A stretch of DNA of 64,000 nt from the NCBI GenBank assembly GCA_018266555.1, contig JAFEAF010000026.1, positions 22,907-86,906 on the forward strand. The letters are read 5' to 3'. The DNA comes from Bacteroidota bacterium. GTDB lineage: Bacteria > Bacteroidota > Bacteroidia > Chitinophagales > Chitinophagaceae. The position numbers were made by a program, and so were the translations under genes. Below are positions 44,020 to 53,487 of the stretch, in pieces. Numbering within the stretch: the first letter of the stretch is position 1; the number at the start of each line of letters is the position of its first letter. The notes beneath the pieces were generated by a model that was not told where the DNA came from, ran no database searches, and worked only from the letters and a program-made list of their open reading frames with translations.

Positions 44020-44686
44020 ATATTTTTATAGCAAAGTATGCGACTTGTTTTTAAACTCATTTGTAACCGCATTGAATTGACTTCAAAAGCGGATGAAATA
44101 TGTTTTTTCGTACAACTACGATATAGGGTTCGTGAAAGCCCTAAGATGCAAACCAGCCTCTGGTACAAAGAACGATAAAATTAAATTCAAAGTATAATTA
44201 TTAGTGATCATTTTAAATATAATAGCTTAAATGATCTGGTATAAAACTAGTTTTTGTCAACTACTTTCATTTTTTATGGGATGTTTCTAAATTAGATTAT
44301 TCTTGATACTGGTATTGACGACATGAATCCTGAATTGTATAATAAGTCTTCAACGGGATAATACATCGTTCAGTATATTTAAAGAAAACCGGACCTGGTT
44401 TCAGGGGTAATAAAAAATCAATGAACTCCGGTAAAGAATATTGAATCTGGGGTAAAAAATAAAAACCGAATTTGTTTGGAAATTCTTTTTCCAGATTAAA
44501 GACATATCAATACTTATTTGGTAAAATAAGGGACTGCTGATGTATAGCGATGCCGCATTTTTTAGATAGACCATTACCGGACGTAATCTTGTAATGTAAT
44601 CATTCTCTAAATAAACTCTAATCTCATGTTAATAAATTCCCAAAGACTTTCAACTTCAAAATTGAATATCTAATTTCGCCGCCATT
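44020..44686. other. 667-nt non-coding gap
   Basis: Between divergent genes. AT-rich, stops in all frames, no credible gene, tRNA or hairpin terminator seen. A TAATTTCG box (44671-44678), close to the Bacteroidota -7 element, precedes the gene at 44687. Confidence 0.5.
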
Positions 44687-45055
44687 ATGTGGCGTAATGT
44701 TTTTGCTATACTATTTTTAGCTGTTCATGTCAATTCAACCATGTTCATAGCACAGGTAGATGAGGTGGACACGTATGATGCCAAAGGCAAACGCCAAAAT
44801 GATATAAATACCCTTGGCGAATATATTCATGATATTCTCCTGCATCATACTAAAAAATCCAGGCCGGACGAAGATGATGATAATGCACGTTATTGCCAGG
44901 TTGTATCAATCCCCTTGTATGATTTCAGTTTATACAAATCAAAAACATCCTGCGACGGGCCCCCAGTAATACCAAAAAAGGAATATTCTGTATTTAAGGA
45001 AAAAAAGTGGCATTCGCCCGTTCTCGATATTCTTTTCCCTCCCCCCAAAGCATAA
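44687..45055 (+). CDS. Hypothetical exported protein upstream of the czc set
   Basis: Not recognised. 122 residues with a short hydrophobic start (WRNVFAILFLAVHVNSTMFIAQ) and a polar mature part rich in Asp and Lys (DEVDTYDAKGKRQNDINTLGEYIHDILLHHTKKSRPDEDDDN has His-His and acidic clusters that could bind metal), plus two Cys. The C-terminus ends in ILFPPPKA. Position, 191 nt before the RND adaptor and on the same strand, suggests a link with metal efflux. That is context only. Confidence 0.65.
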   Translation: MWRNVFAILFLAVHVNSTMFIAQVDEVDTYDAKGKRQNDINTLGEYIHDILLHHTKKSRPDEDDDNARYCQVVSIPLYDFSLYKSKTSCDGPPVIPKKEYSVFKEKKWHSPVLDILFPPPKA

Positions 45056-45246
45056 GCATATCCTATCATTTGAATGAAAAAGATAAGAGGCAACTGATAC
45101 CAATCCGGATCCGGTTTGGTATCTCGAGAATAAATCTTTTCATCATTCATTTTCTGAATTGGAATCTTAATGGGTTTCCAATTACTTCAATATATCACAA
45201 AACTATTTATTGAGACAAATTATTTGTAAAACACAAAATAATTACA

Positions 45247-46335
45247 ATGAAAAGGATCACAATAGCAGTGATGCTTTTGTCATCAGCTTTGCTATTAATG
45301 TACTGTAAACCAAAAGCAGATTCACCCGGACAGGAAATGCAGTCTCCGGTCTCGGATTCTATGTATCAAACTTTACTTATTGATACTGTAACTCAATGCC
45401 CGTTGGTCAGCAGCCTGACCCTTACCGGGAAAATTTCTTTTAATGAAGAAAAAGTTGCAAGGATATATCCAATGGTCAGTGGCATTATAAGTAATGCAAA
45501 TGTACAGGCAGGTGATTATGTAAACAAGGGGCAAAGCCTTGGCGTCATCCGCAGTACGGAAATGGCCGGATATGCCAGCGATATGACTTCGGCTCAAGCC
45601 AGCCTGTCCAACAGCAAAAAAAATCTTGACGCTGCAGAATCCATGTATCAAAGCAAGTTAATCTCTCAGCAGGACCTGGTCAATGCTCAAACCGCTTATC
45701 AACAGGCGCAGGCACAATGGAAGAAAGCCAGTGATGTATTACAAATTAATGGAGGCAACACAGAGAGCCGGTATATTTTAAAGGCACCGATCAGCGGCTT
45801 TGTAGTGGAAAAGCAGGTGAATAATGATATGTCCATCCGGGCCGATAATACCAATAGCCTTTTTACAATTTCTGATCTGAAAGAAGTGTGGGTATGGGCC
45901 AACGTGTATGAATCAAATATTAATAGTGTTCATCTTGGTGATGAAGTGAAAATAACTACTCTCGCATATCCGGATAAAGTTTATACAGGGAAAATTGATA
46001 AAATTCTGGATGTACTGGACCCGGCTAATAAAGTAATGAAAATAAGAGTGGTGCTTCCCAATCCCGGATTTTTACTGAAGCCTGAAATGTTTGCTCGTAT
46101 CATAGTGGCAACTAAAAGCAATGTGCAATCTCTTTGTGTTTCTTCGAATGCATTGATATTTGATCATAGCCAGTATTATGTCCTGGTCAGCAATGGCCCC
46201 ACATCAATACGGATTGTTCCGGTTCAGATGATCAGCCGCTATGGCAACAGAACTTTTATTTCCGGTAACCTGCATGAAAATGATAAAGTAATCGCTTCTG
46301 ATGCACTTTTAATTTACGAAGCATTGAATGGTTAG
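45247..46335 (+). CDS. RND efflux periplasmic adaptor (CzcB/CusB-like), lipoprotein
   Basis: 362-residue membrane-fusion protein. Lipoprotein signal LLSSALLLMYCKPKADS with lipobox cysteine at about residue 20. Barrel-sandwich/lipoyl halves (IYPMVSGIISNANVQAGDYVNKGQSLGVI and YILKAPISGFVVEKQVNNDMSI) flank a coiled-coil hairpin, followed by the beta-barrel domain (VWVWANVYESNINSVHLGDEVKI). It connects the CzcA pump to the TolC-type channel. 11 nt before the pump gene. No His-rich or HMA extension is present. Confidence 0.93.
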   Translation: MKRITIAVMLLSSALLLMYCKPKADSPGQEMQSPVSDSMYQTLLIDTVTQCPLVSSLTLTGKISFNEEKVARIYPMVSGIISNANVQAGDYVNKGQSLGVIRSTEMAGYASDMTSAQASLSNSKKNLDAAESMYQSKLISQQDLVNAQTAYQQAQAQWKKASDVLQINGGNTESRYILKAPISGFVVEKQVNNDMSIRADNTNSLFTISDLKEVWVWANVYESNINSVHLGDEVKITTLAYPDKVYTGKIDKILDVLDPANKVMKIRVVLPNPGFLLKPEMFARIIVATKSNVQSLCVSSNALIFDHSQYYVLVSNGPTSIRIVPVQMISRYGNRTFISGNLHENDKVIASDALLIYEALNG

Positions 46336-46346
46336 AAAAAAAAACT

Positions 46347-49300
46347 ATGAAAAAAATCCTGAAATCTATACTTGCATTTTCACTAAAGTACCGCTATTTC
46401 GTTTTGTTTGCTGCTGTTGCATTAACGGTTATTGGTGTTATCACATTCCGTAATATGCCCATCGAAGCATTTCCTGATGTTACCAATACCGAAGTGGTAA
46501 TCATTACGCAATGGCCGGGCCGCAGTGCCGAAGAAGTGGAAAAGTTTATTACCATCCCTATTGAAATTGCCTTAAACCCCGTTCAGAATAAAGTTAGCCT
46601 TAGATCAACCAGTATTTTCGGTTTATCATATATCAAAATTGTTTTTGAGGACAATGTAACCAATGATGCAGCCCGCATTCAGGTAAATAATTTATTACCG
46701 AATGCTGAACTTCCTCCCGGTATTGGCCCCTCAGTACAACCGCCGACCGGCCCTACCGGCGAAATTTACCGTTATTCATTGCAAAGTTCGACCAGGGATG
46801 TACGTGAATTAAAAACTTTGCAGGATTGGGTGATTGAAAAACAATTAAGGGCTGTTCCGGGTGTTGCAGATGTGGTAAGCTTTGGTGGCCAAACTAAAGA
46901 CTATGAAATCAAAGTTGATCCGGGAAAACTTGCCACTTTAGGTATTAGCCCGCTGGATGTTTATGATGCTGTAACAAAAAGCAATATTAATATCGGCGGC
47001 GATGTGATTAACAGCAATGACCAGGCTTATGTAGTCAGGGGAATCGGGTTACTCAATGACATCAATGAAATAAAAAATATCATTGTCAGAAATATCAATG
47101 GCATTCCAGTACTGGTCAGTGATGTTGCAGATGTTGAAATTTCTCATTTACCTCAGTTGGGACATGTCAGCCGTTCTGATGCAATCATTGATTCCACCGG
47201 CAAACGTAATATACAAAACCAGGATGATGTAGTGGAAGCCATTGTATTGATGAGAAAAGGGGAGAATCCTACCGATGTGATACAGGCATTACAACAAAAA
47301 ATTCAAAAGATCAATGATGATGTTCTTCCGGCCGACATACGCATAGTTCCATACTATAACCGTCAAAACCTTATCAATTATTCCACCAATACTGTTCTTC
47401 ACAATTTGATAGAAGGAATACTGCTGGTAACTTTTATAGTGTCACTTTTTATGTTCAACTGGCGAACAACACTTATTGTTTCAATTATTATACCTTTTTC
47501 TCTTCTATTCTCTTTTATATGTTTACGATTAATGGGCATGAGTGCCAACTTACTTTCGCTCGGAGCAGTAGATTTCGGAATTATTATTGATGGGCCGGTG
47601 GTGATGGTGGAAGGTTTATTTGTAATACTAAGCCATAAAGCGAACGATATTGGTATGCTCCGGTTTAACAAACTGGCGAAGATGGGTATATTGAAGAACA
47701 ACGGGGCAGACCTTGCCAAATCAATATTCTTTGCCAAGGTAATTATCATTGCTGCATTACTCCCGATTTTTTCTTTTCAGAAAGTGGAGGGAAAAATGTT
47801 TTCCCCACTGGCATATACTTTAGGATTTGCTTTATTAGGAGCACTTATTGCCACATTGACCCTCGTCCCTGTGCTGATCAATTTACTGCTGCGCAAAAAT
47901 GTAAAAGAGAAGCATAACCCATTTGTGAATTTTATTTCGTCAATAGTGTTGAAAGCATTTCATGCTACCACAAAATTCCGAAGGGCAACAATATTTATAT
48001 CACTGGTGATTATTGCCCTGGGGCTTTATTCATTCCGTTTTTTAGGAACGGAGTTTTTGCCCGAGCTTGATGAAGGCTCTATCTGGCTGAGGGTTCAGTT
48101 GCCATACAGCGTTTCTCTTGATAAGTCAGTAGCCGTTGCCAAACAGGTTCGGGAAGAGCTGATGACTTTTCCGCAGGTGAAAAGAGTGGTTACTCAAACC
48201 GGCCGCCCTGATGATGGAACCGACGTAACAGGTTTTTACAACAATGAATTTCACGTTACGCTTTACCCGGAAGATGAATGGAAACCACGTATGTCTAAGG
48301 AACAACTGATAGACAAGATGAATAAAATGTTGTCAGTAATTCCGGGAGCAGATCTGAATTTTTCTCAGCCAATTATGGATAATATTGAAGAAGCAGTATC
48401 GGGAGTGAAAGGCTCCATTGTAGTGAAAGTATTTGGCGATTCGTTGAATTATATGGAAAATAAAAGCGAGGAAATTTATAACCAGTTGAAAACGGTCCGT
48501 GGCATTGAAGATCTTGGCGTAATCAGGAATATCGGGCAGCCGGAACTTGACATTGACCTGGATCAGCAAAAAATGGCTTTGTATGGAGTGGCCACAGCAG
48601 ATGCCAATGCAGTAATTGAAATGGCTATTGGCGGTAAAGCCGCTTCAACTCTCTATGAAGGAATCAAACGGTTTGATATTCGAATCCGGGTGCCGGAGCA
48701 ATACCGCCAGTCAGCAGAAGAAATAGGGAATTTGATGGTGCCAACTGAAAGTGGATCAAAAGTACCCGTGAAAGAAATTGCAACTATAACCCGCAAAACA
48801 GGCCCTTGCCTTATTTTCAGGGATGGCAATGAAAGATATTCTGCCGTAAAATTTTCAGTGCGTGAAAGAGATATGGGCAGCGCAGTTGCCGAAGCACAAT
48901 CCAAAGTGAAAGATCATGTTCATTTAAAAAAAGGATACTCAATAGCCTGGCAGGGCGATTTTGAAAATGAACAAAGAGCATCTAAACGACTCAGAGAAGT
49001 GATCCCGATAAGCCTCCTGTTGATTTTTATCTTACTGTTCTCCATGTTTGGAAATTTTAAAGATGCAGGCCTTGTTTTTCTTAATGTACCTTTTGCAATT
49101 GTTGGCGGTATCATTTCGCTTTTTTTGACATCTACTAATTTCAGTATTTCAGCCGGTATCGGCTTTATTGCATTATTCGGCATTTGTATATTGTTTGGAG
49201 TATTGTTGATTACTGAATTCAAAAAAAACCTGGAACAAACAAGGACCCATGGTCATCATCAATCATTATATACCGCCATTAAACTGGGAGTCAATTCGAA

Positions 49301-49544
49301 AATTCGTCCTGTGGTGATGACAGCGCTAATGGCTGCATTTGGCTTACTGCCCGCTGCAATCTCTCATGGAATCGGTTCGGAAAGTTCCAGGCCTTTGGCA
49401 AGAGTAGTAATTGGAGGCATCCTTTGCGCTATGATATTTTCATTACTGGTATTCCCTCATTTCTTTGCCTGGGCATACCGGCGTTTTGATACCAAACATT
49501 CACCGGAACCAGATGAAACGACTTTAAATGATGTCCCAAAATAA
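46347..49544 (+). CDS. Heavy-metal RND efflux pump, CzcA family
   Basis: 1065-residue inner-membrane proton/metal antiporter with 12 predicted TM helices and two large periplasmic loops. TM4 carries DFGIIIDGPVVMVEG near residue 410, the D-F-G-x3-D-G-x3-x-E pattern of the divalent (Co/Zn/Cd, HME1-type) pumps rather than the Met-based CusA site. Start: KSILAFSLKYRYFVLFAAVALTVIGVITFRNMPIEAFPDVTNTEVVIITQWPG. End: ALMAAFGLLPAAISHGIGSESSRPLARVVIGG. Single-start RND with adaptor upstream. Substrate range cannot be fixed without experiments. Confidence 0.94.
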   Translation: MKKILKSILAFSLKYRYFVLFAAVALTVIGVITFRNMPIEAFPDVTNTEVVIITQWPGRSAEEVEKFITIPIEIALNPVQNKVSLRSTSIFGLSYIKIVFEDNVTNDAARIQVNNLLPNAELPPGIGPSVQPPTGPTGEIYRYSLQSSTRDVRELKTLQDWVIEKQLRAVPGVADVVSFGGQTKDYEIKVDPGKLATLGISPLDVYDAVTKSNINIGGDVINSNDQAYVVRGIGLLNDINEIKNIIVRNINGIPVLVSDVADVEISHLPQLGHVSRSDAIIDSTGKRNIQNQDDVVEAIVLMRKGENPTDVIQALQQKIQKINDDVLPADIRIVPYYNRQNLINYSTNTVLHNLIEGILLVTFIVSLFMFNWRTTLIVSIIIPFSLLFSFICLRLMGMSANLLSLGAVDFGIIIDGPVVMVEGLFVILSHKANDIGMLRFNKLAKMGILKNNGADLAKSIFFAKVIIIAALLPIFSFQKVEGKMFSPLAYTLGFALLGALIATLTLVPVLINLLLRKNVKEKHNPFVNFISSIVLKAFHATTKFRRATIFISLVIIALGLYSFRFLGTEFLPELDEGSIWLRVQLPYSVSLDKSVAVAKQVREELMTFPQVKRVVTQTGRPDDGTDVTGFYNNEFHVTLYPEDEWKPRMSKEQLIDKMNKMLSVIPGADLNFSQPIMDNIEEAVSGVKGSIVVKVFGDSLNYMENKSEEIYNQLKTVRGIEDLGVIRNIGQPELDIDLDQQKMALYGVATADANAVIEMAIGGKAASTLYEGIKRFDIRIRVPEQYRQSAEEIGNLMVPTESGSKVPVKEIATITRKTGPCLIFRDGNERYSAVKFSVRERDMGSAVAEAQSKVKDHVHLKKGYSIAWQGDFENEQRASKRLREVIPISLLLIFILLFSMFGNFKDAGLVFLNVPFAIVGGIISLFLTSTNFSISAGIGFIALFGICILFGVLLITEFKKNLEQTRTHGHHQSLYTAIKLGVNSKIRPVVMTALMAAFGLLPAAISHGIGSESSRPLARVVIGGILCAMIFSLLVFPHFFAWAYRRFDTKHSPEPDETTLNDVPK

Positions 49545-50499
49545 TTACGAGGATAAAATTCAAAAAGTGAAGAAGAACAAAAAACTGGTAATTTGGTTAA
49601 CACTTTTCTCAGTGCTGTTTTTCTCATCGCATTTTTGTTCAGCACAGGCAAAAACAGGAAAGGATTTGCTGAATACTTCTTCTTCTTTTCAACCTTCCCG
49701 TTTTCATATCGCTATAATTGGAGAAGCGGCTGTGGCAACGGTTATGACAATAGGGCTTCAATTACTTTGGTATAAAAAATATCCCCGCAGCCGGTTTCAT
49801 TTTTTTAATGATGACAGGGAATGGATGAAGATGGATAAACTGGGCCACGCAACTACTGCCTATAATATTGCAGCTATTCAATACAACCTGATGCGATGGA
49901 GCGGCGTAAATAATAATAGTGCTATTCTTATCGGCGGGCTAACAGGCCTTGGTTATCTTACAATGATCGAGATCATGGATGGGTTCTCGTCTCAATGGGG
50001 ATTTTCTCCGGGTGATATGGCCGCCAATACTTTTGGCGCCGGTCTTTTTATGTTGCAGCAATACGCATGGAATGAACAAAAAATTCAAATGCGCTTTTCT
50101 TTTCATCCCAGTATTTATGCAAAGTATAATCCGGCAGAATTAGGAAATAATTTTCTGCAGAGGATATTAAAAGATTACAATGGCCAGAGTTATTGGCTTT
50201 CTTTTAATGCCCGTTCATTTATTCCAACAGCTCATTTTATTCCTCGTTGGGTAAATTTAGATTTCGGGTACAGTGCTGAAGGAATGACCGGCGCTGTTAC
50301 AAATCCCGGGGAGATAAATGGAAAGAAAATACCTGAGTTCAAAAGACAGAATAAATTTATGTTTGGTGTAGGTGCTGCATGGGCAAAAGAAGGCAGTATT
50401 CCATTTCCCGGCTGGATTAATATTCTAAGGATGCCCACTCCTGTGTTAATATGGAATACGAACCGGGGAAAACCAAAGCTGAAACTATTTTATTTTTGA
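49528..50499 (+). CDS. DUF2279 (YfiM-like) protein within the czc operon
   Basis: 323 residues with a hydrophobic N-terminal segment (about 22-40: LVIWLTLFSVLFFSSHFCSA). The DUF2279 motif is WMKMDKLGHATTAYNIAAIQY (D-K-L-G-H), with further membrane or amphipathic segments (GLTGLGYLTMIEIMDGFSSQWGFSPGDMAANTFG). It resembles E. coli YfiM-like envelope lipoproteins of unknown function. The start overlaps the czcA 3' end by 17 nt and the stop is 7 nt before the czcC start, so it is a true operon member, which is unusual for efflux operons. Confidence 0.84.
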   Translation: MMSQNNYEDKIQKVKKNKKLVIWLTLFSVLFFSSHFCSAQAKTGKDLLNTSSSFQPSRFHIAIIGEAAVATVMTIGLQLLWYKKYPRSRFHFFNDDREWMKMDKLGHATTAYNIAAIQYNLMRWSGVNNNSAILIGGLTGLGYLTMIEIMDGFSSQWGFSPGDMAANTFGAGLFMLQQYAWNEQKIQMRFSFHPSIYAKYNPAELGNNFLQRILKDYNGQSYWLSFNARSFIPTAHFIPRWVNLDFGYSAEGMTGAVTNPGEINGKKIPEFKRQNKFMFGVGAAWAKEGSIPFPGWINILRMPTPVLIWNTNRGKPKLKLFYF

Positions 50500-50506
50500 T
50501 CAGTTT

Positions 50507-51787
50507 ATGAAAAACATTTTTAAACAAATAATTATGTTTCATATTAAATACCTGCTGGCGTTTTTGTTTTTGTTTGGACCCGTTTTCTGTATCGGGCAGG
50601 ATACTTTACGGGTCAGTATGGATACAGCCGACAAGATTTTCCTGCAAAAAAACCTGATGATGGTGGCAGCGCAAATGAATGTAGATGCACAAAAGGCCCA
50701 GGAAATCCAGGCAAGGCTTTATCCCAATCCACAGTTCACCGTTGGTGTGAATACATACGATTCACAAAACAAAAAACTTTTTTATGCCGGATCAAACGGG
50801 GAAAAAAGTTTTGAATTTGATCAGTTGATCCTGCTGGGAAGTAAAAGAAAAAACCTGACGGGGCTTGCAAAGCAAAACACCCAACAGGCTCAGTTAGGAA
50901 TGGAAGACCTGATGCGTAACCTGAAGTACCAGTTACATAACGATCTTTTGTCTCTTTATTTTGATTTACTCACTGTGCATCAGTATAATCAGCATTTACA
51001 AAAACTGGATTCAATCATTACCGGATACCAGGAACAGGCCAACAAAGGAAACATTGCACTTAAAGATGTCGTTCGGTTGAAAACTGCATACATGAGCCTG
51101 AATAACGACAGGACAGAACTGCTGAATAATATTGAAGAAGAACAAAAAGAACTTCGGCTTTTATTACAAACGAATCAATTTGTATTATTTCAATTTGATG
51201 ATGCAGCAGGGAGTAAATACGAGCAATTGCCCATCCTGGATTCATTGCAGAATCTTGCATTACGGCATCGTTCCGATTTAAAAGAAGCAGTATTGAATAA
51301 ATCCATTGCGGATCTTAATATTCGCTATCAAAAAAGCCTTGCAGTTCCCGATCTTTCTTTGGGAGCATCTTATGATCAGCGGGGAGGCGCTTTTAACAAT
51401 CAATATTTACTTACGTTTGGAATCCCTTTACCTTTCTGGAACCGCAACCAGGGAAATATAAAGTCGGCACAGATACAAAGTAAAATTGCTGATGTCGGCC
51501 GGCAACAACAGCAATTAACGGTAAGCGGTGAAGTGACGGCTGCATGGAGTAATATGCAGCGCAGTATTTCAGATTACCTTAAAACAATTAAAATGTACAG
51601 TGCCGATTTCAATACTGTTTTTGAGGGAATGACGGCTAATTTTCTGAAACGGAATATCAGCATCCTGGAGTTTGTGGATTTTTTTGAATCATATAATTCG
51701 GGGATTGCAGAAGTAAACCGGGTAAAAAAGCAATTGGCACTATCAGGTGAATCCGTTAATTACGTAGTTGAATTCCCGGTTTATTGA
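50507..51787 (+). CDS. TolC-family outer-membrane channel (CzcC-like)
   Basis: 426-residue outer-membrane efflux protein: signal near the N-terminus (IKYLLAFLFLFGPVFCIGQ, probably from the in-frame ATG at 50534), then two OEP repeats. The first contains ARLYPNPQFTVGVNTYDSQNK and FDQLILLGSKRKNLTGLAKQN, the second SLAVPDLSLGASYDQRGGAFNNQ and FGIPLPFWNRNQGNIKSAQIQ, matching CzcC/CusC-type proteins. It completes the CzcB-CzcA-CzcC trio. A 22-nt copy of its 3' end recurs at 52956-52977, downstream of an unrelated gene. Confidence 0.92.
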   Translation: MKNIFKQIIMFHIKYLLAFLFLFGPVFCIGQDTLRVSMDTADKIFLQKNLMMVAAQMNVDAQKAQEIQARLYPNPQFTVGVNTYDSQNKKLFYAGSNGEKSFEFDQLILLGSKRKNLTGLAKQNTQQAQLGMEDLMRNLKYQLHNDLLSLYFDLLTVHQYNQHLQKLDSIITGYQEQANKGNIALKDVVRLKTAYMSLNNDRTELLNNIEEEQKELRLLLQTNQFVLFQFDDAAGSKYEQLPILDSLQNLALRHRSDLKEAVLNKSIADLNIRYQKSLAVPDLSLGASYDQRGGAFNNQYLLTFGIPLPFWNRNQGNIKSAQIQSKIADVGRQQQQLTVSGEVTAAWSNMQRSISDYLKTIKMYSADFNTVFEGMTANFLKRNISILEFVDFFESYNSGIAEVNRVKKQLALSGESVNYVVEFPVY

Positions 51788-51985
51788 ACGAATAAAAATT
51801 CATTTCTCCTGGTATCTGTTCTGAAAAGTTATAATAATTTTCTGTAATTTTTTTACAGGAATTGATTGCTGCATTTGCTATTCGGTTTTGACACAACATC
51901 CTTTCGAGGAAAATTATTTAAAGTATTCAATAAAGTAAGGGATCTATTAATTAAATGGGTATCAAATTTTAATTCCTGCTGAAAG

Positions 51986-52813
51986 TTATTCGGTTTCTGT
52001 AACAGTAATATCTGAAGTTACAACTGATGTTACGGGCATCTCTTGTCCCAAAACATTAGCCTTGCCGGTTGACTTTGTTTTGCTCTTAATTGCCTGAACG
52101 ACTCCGCTTTTTAAATTAACTATTGTTTCTCCATCAATAAGGCCTTCACTTACGGTATGAATTTCCATACCCATATTTTCTATGGTTTTGTCAGTCTTTG
52201 AGGTTCCCGAAAAAGAAAGTGTGGCAATAGTTCCATTTATTGAGCTTACAATATACTTTAATGCACTGTTGGTACCGAAAGTTGAATCCGAGTGATTTAT
52301 CTGGAATGAATCTCCAACATTTAAATTAGGGGGGATAAGTAAAAAAGTTTCTTTTATTCCGGACCCTGCAATAGTGAATTGTTGTAACATTGGTGAAAGC
52401 GCCGATGAAGGAGCTGGTGCTTCGATGATTTTACCTTGCTGATTTATCCCAAATGATTGTGGATTGTTTAATATGCCTTTTAATTCCTGGGCTAAAGAAC
52501 TGGAGGTATCAGGTTTTTCTGAATCATATTCATTGTCCCGTTCCATCATGTTAATATTAGCTTTAAATTTTATCAATGTTTCAGTGAGTTTATAATGATC
52601 ATCCGTACTGTCATCTACAATGATCTTATAAGTATTGGAAGTACTCAGATCCGTTTCCATATCCTGGCCCATTGCACTGGTAACCGTATGTGCTTTGACT
52701 TCAAGATTCACAATAAATTTTTCTCCTTTTTTAATGTTTATTTTCCCTGCATTCTGAGCTATGCCGGCCCATGAAAGAAAGAAGATGAGAACAAATAGAA
52801 TCATTTTCTTCAT
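51986..52813 (-). CDS. DUF6263 family exported protein
   Basis: 275 residues: signal peptide (ILFVLIFFLSWAGIAQNAG), then a strand-rich domain with KINIKKGEKFIVNLEVKAHT, NTYKIIVDDSTDDHYKLTETLIKFKA and FLLIPPNLNVGDSFQINHS, the usual layout of DUF6263. The final part (GLIDGETIVNLKSGVVQAIKSKTKSTGKANVLGQEMPV) also fits. Function unknown, periplasmic or surface location likely. Lies between two copies of a 22-nt sequence (51764-51785 and 52956-52977). Confidence 0.8.
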   Translation of the reverse strand: MKKMILFVLIFFLSWAGIAQNAGKINIKKGEKFIVNLEVKAHTVTSAMGQDMETDLSTSNTYKIIVDDSTDDHYKLTETLIKFKANINMMERDNEYDSEKPDTSSSLAQELKGILNNPQSFGINQQGKIIEAPAPSSALSPMLQQFTIAGSGIKETFLLIPPNLNVGDSFQINHSDSTFGTNSALKYIVSSINGTIATLSFSGTSKTDKTIENMGMEIHTVSEGLIDGETIVNLKSGVVQAIKSKTKSTGKANVLGQEMPVTSVVTSDITVTETE

Positions 52814-52955
52814 AGAAACATTTTTAGCTTATAAAGGTATTACTATTAACTTTTTTAACTCTGGCCTTTAATTTATTTAAACTATAAAATTCTGGAAATG
52901 TAGAAATAAACTAAGAAAAAGGCAAATCGCAATGCCTGGAGTAACTATCACTTGG

Positions 52956-52977
52956 GTAGTTGAATTCCCGGTTTATT
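52956..52977 (+). repeat. 22-nt copy of the czcC 3' end
   Basis: Identical to 51764-51785, the last coding bases of the TolC-family gene (GTAGTTGAATTCCCGGTTTA plus TT). Here it also reads W-V-V-E-F-P-V-Y-stop, matching the natural C-terminus, but upstream sequence is not TolC-like. It is probably the stump of a duplicated or recombined 3' end. Confidence 0.65.
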
Positions 52978-53036
52978 AAGTCTTCTGCATTATTGATCTG
53001 ATTGTTATCTATTGGATTTTTAGGTGAAAATATTTT

Positions 53037-53351
53037 TTATGACTTATAATCTTCCCTCATCGGGCTGAATACATCAATTAGTTTGCAAAACATTTTTGCG
53101 GTAGCAGTATGAGGCGTATTGGGGGGAATGACATGATACATTCCCGGAGTTAAAGAACATGCCACACTTCCGATGGTCATATCCAATTGTCCTTCGATGA
53201 TATAGGTGATTTGTTCCTGGGGATGCTGATGTATAGGGATGCTGGCTCCCTCTAAAAGTTCTACATAACCAAATGTCATTTTTTCTCCATGTGCATAATA
53301 ACCGGTGATCCCTGAAGCGATTTCTTTGGGTTTGATATTTTTAATGTTCAT
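53037..53351 (-). CDS. Cupin-domain protein
   Basis: 104-residue single cupin. Metal ligands in motif 1: GASIPIHQHPQEQITYIIEGQ (His, His, Glu); motif 2: GMYHVIPPNTPHTAT (His). This small cupin is common in many bacteria, with roles ranging from dioxygenase-like enzyme to regulator. No enzymatic partner is adjacent. 126 nt follow to the MFS gene. Confidence 0.88.
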   Translation of the reverse strand: MNIKNIKPKEIASGITGYYAHGEKMTFGYVELLEGASIPIHQHPQEQITYIIEGQLDMTIGSVACSLTPGMYHVIPPNTPHTATAKMFCKLIDVFSPMREDYKS

Positions 53352-53487
53352 TTATTTTGATTGAAGTTTCATTTCAGAACTCAATCTAAAGTTATGTGAT
53401 TTAATATAAGGAAAGAAGAAAGGGTTTAACGAAATAGAGGAAGTTTAGTCTAAATGAATCTCCGCAATATTTTAACCCTATAATTGT

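Noticed and set aside
46347..49544. Copper/silver-specific CusA pump
   Set aside because: TM4 carries the D-F-G...D-G...E pattern of divalent-metal pumps, not the CusA Met-type site.
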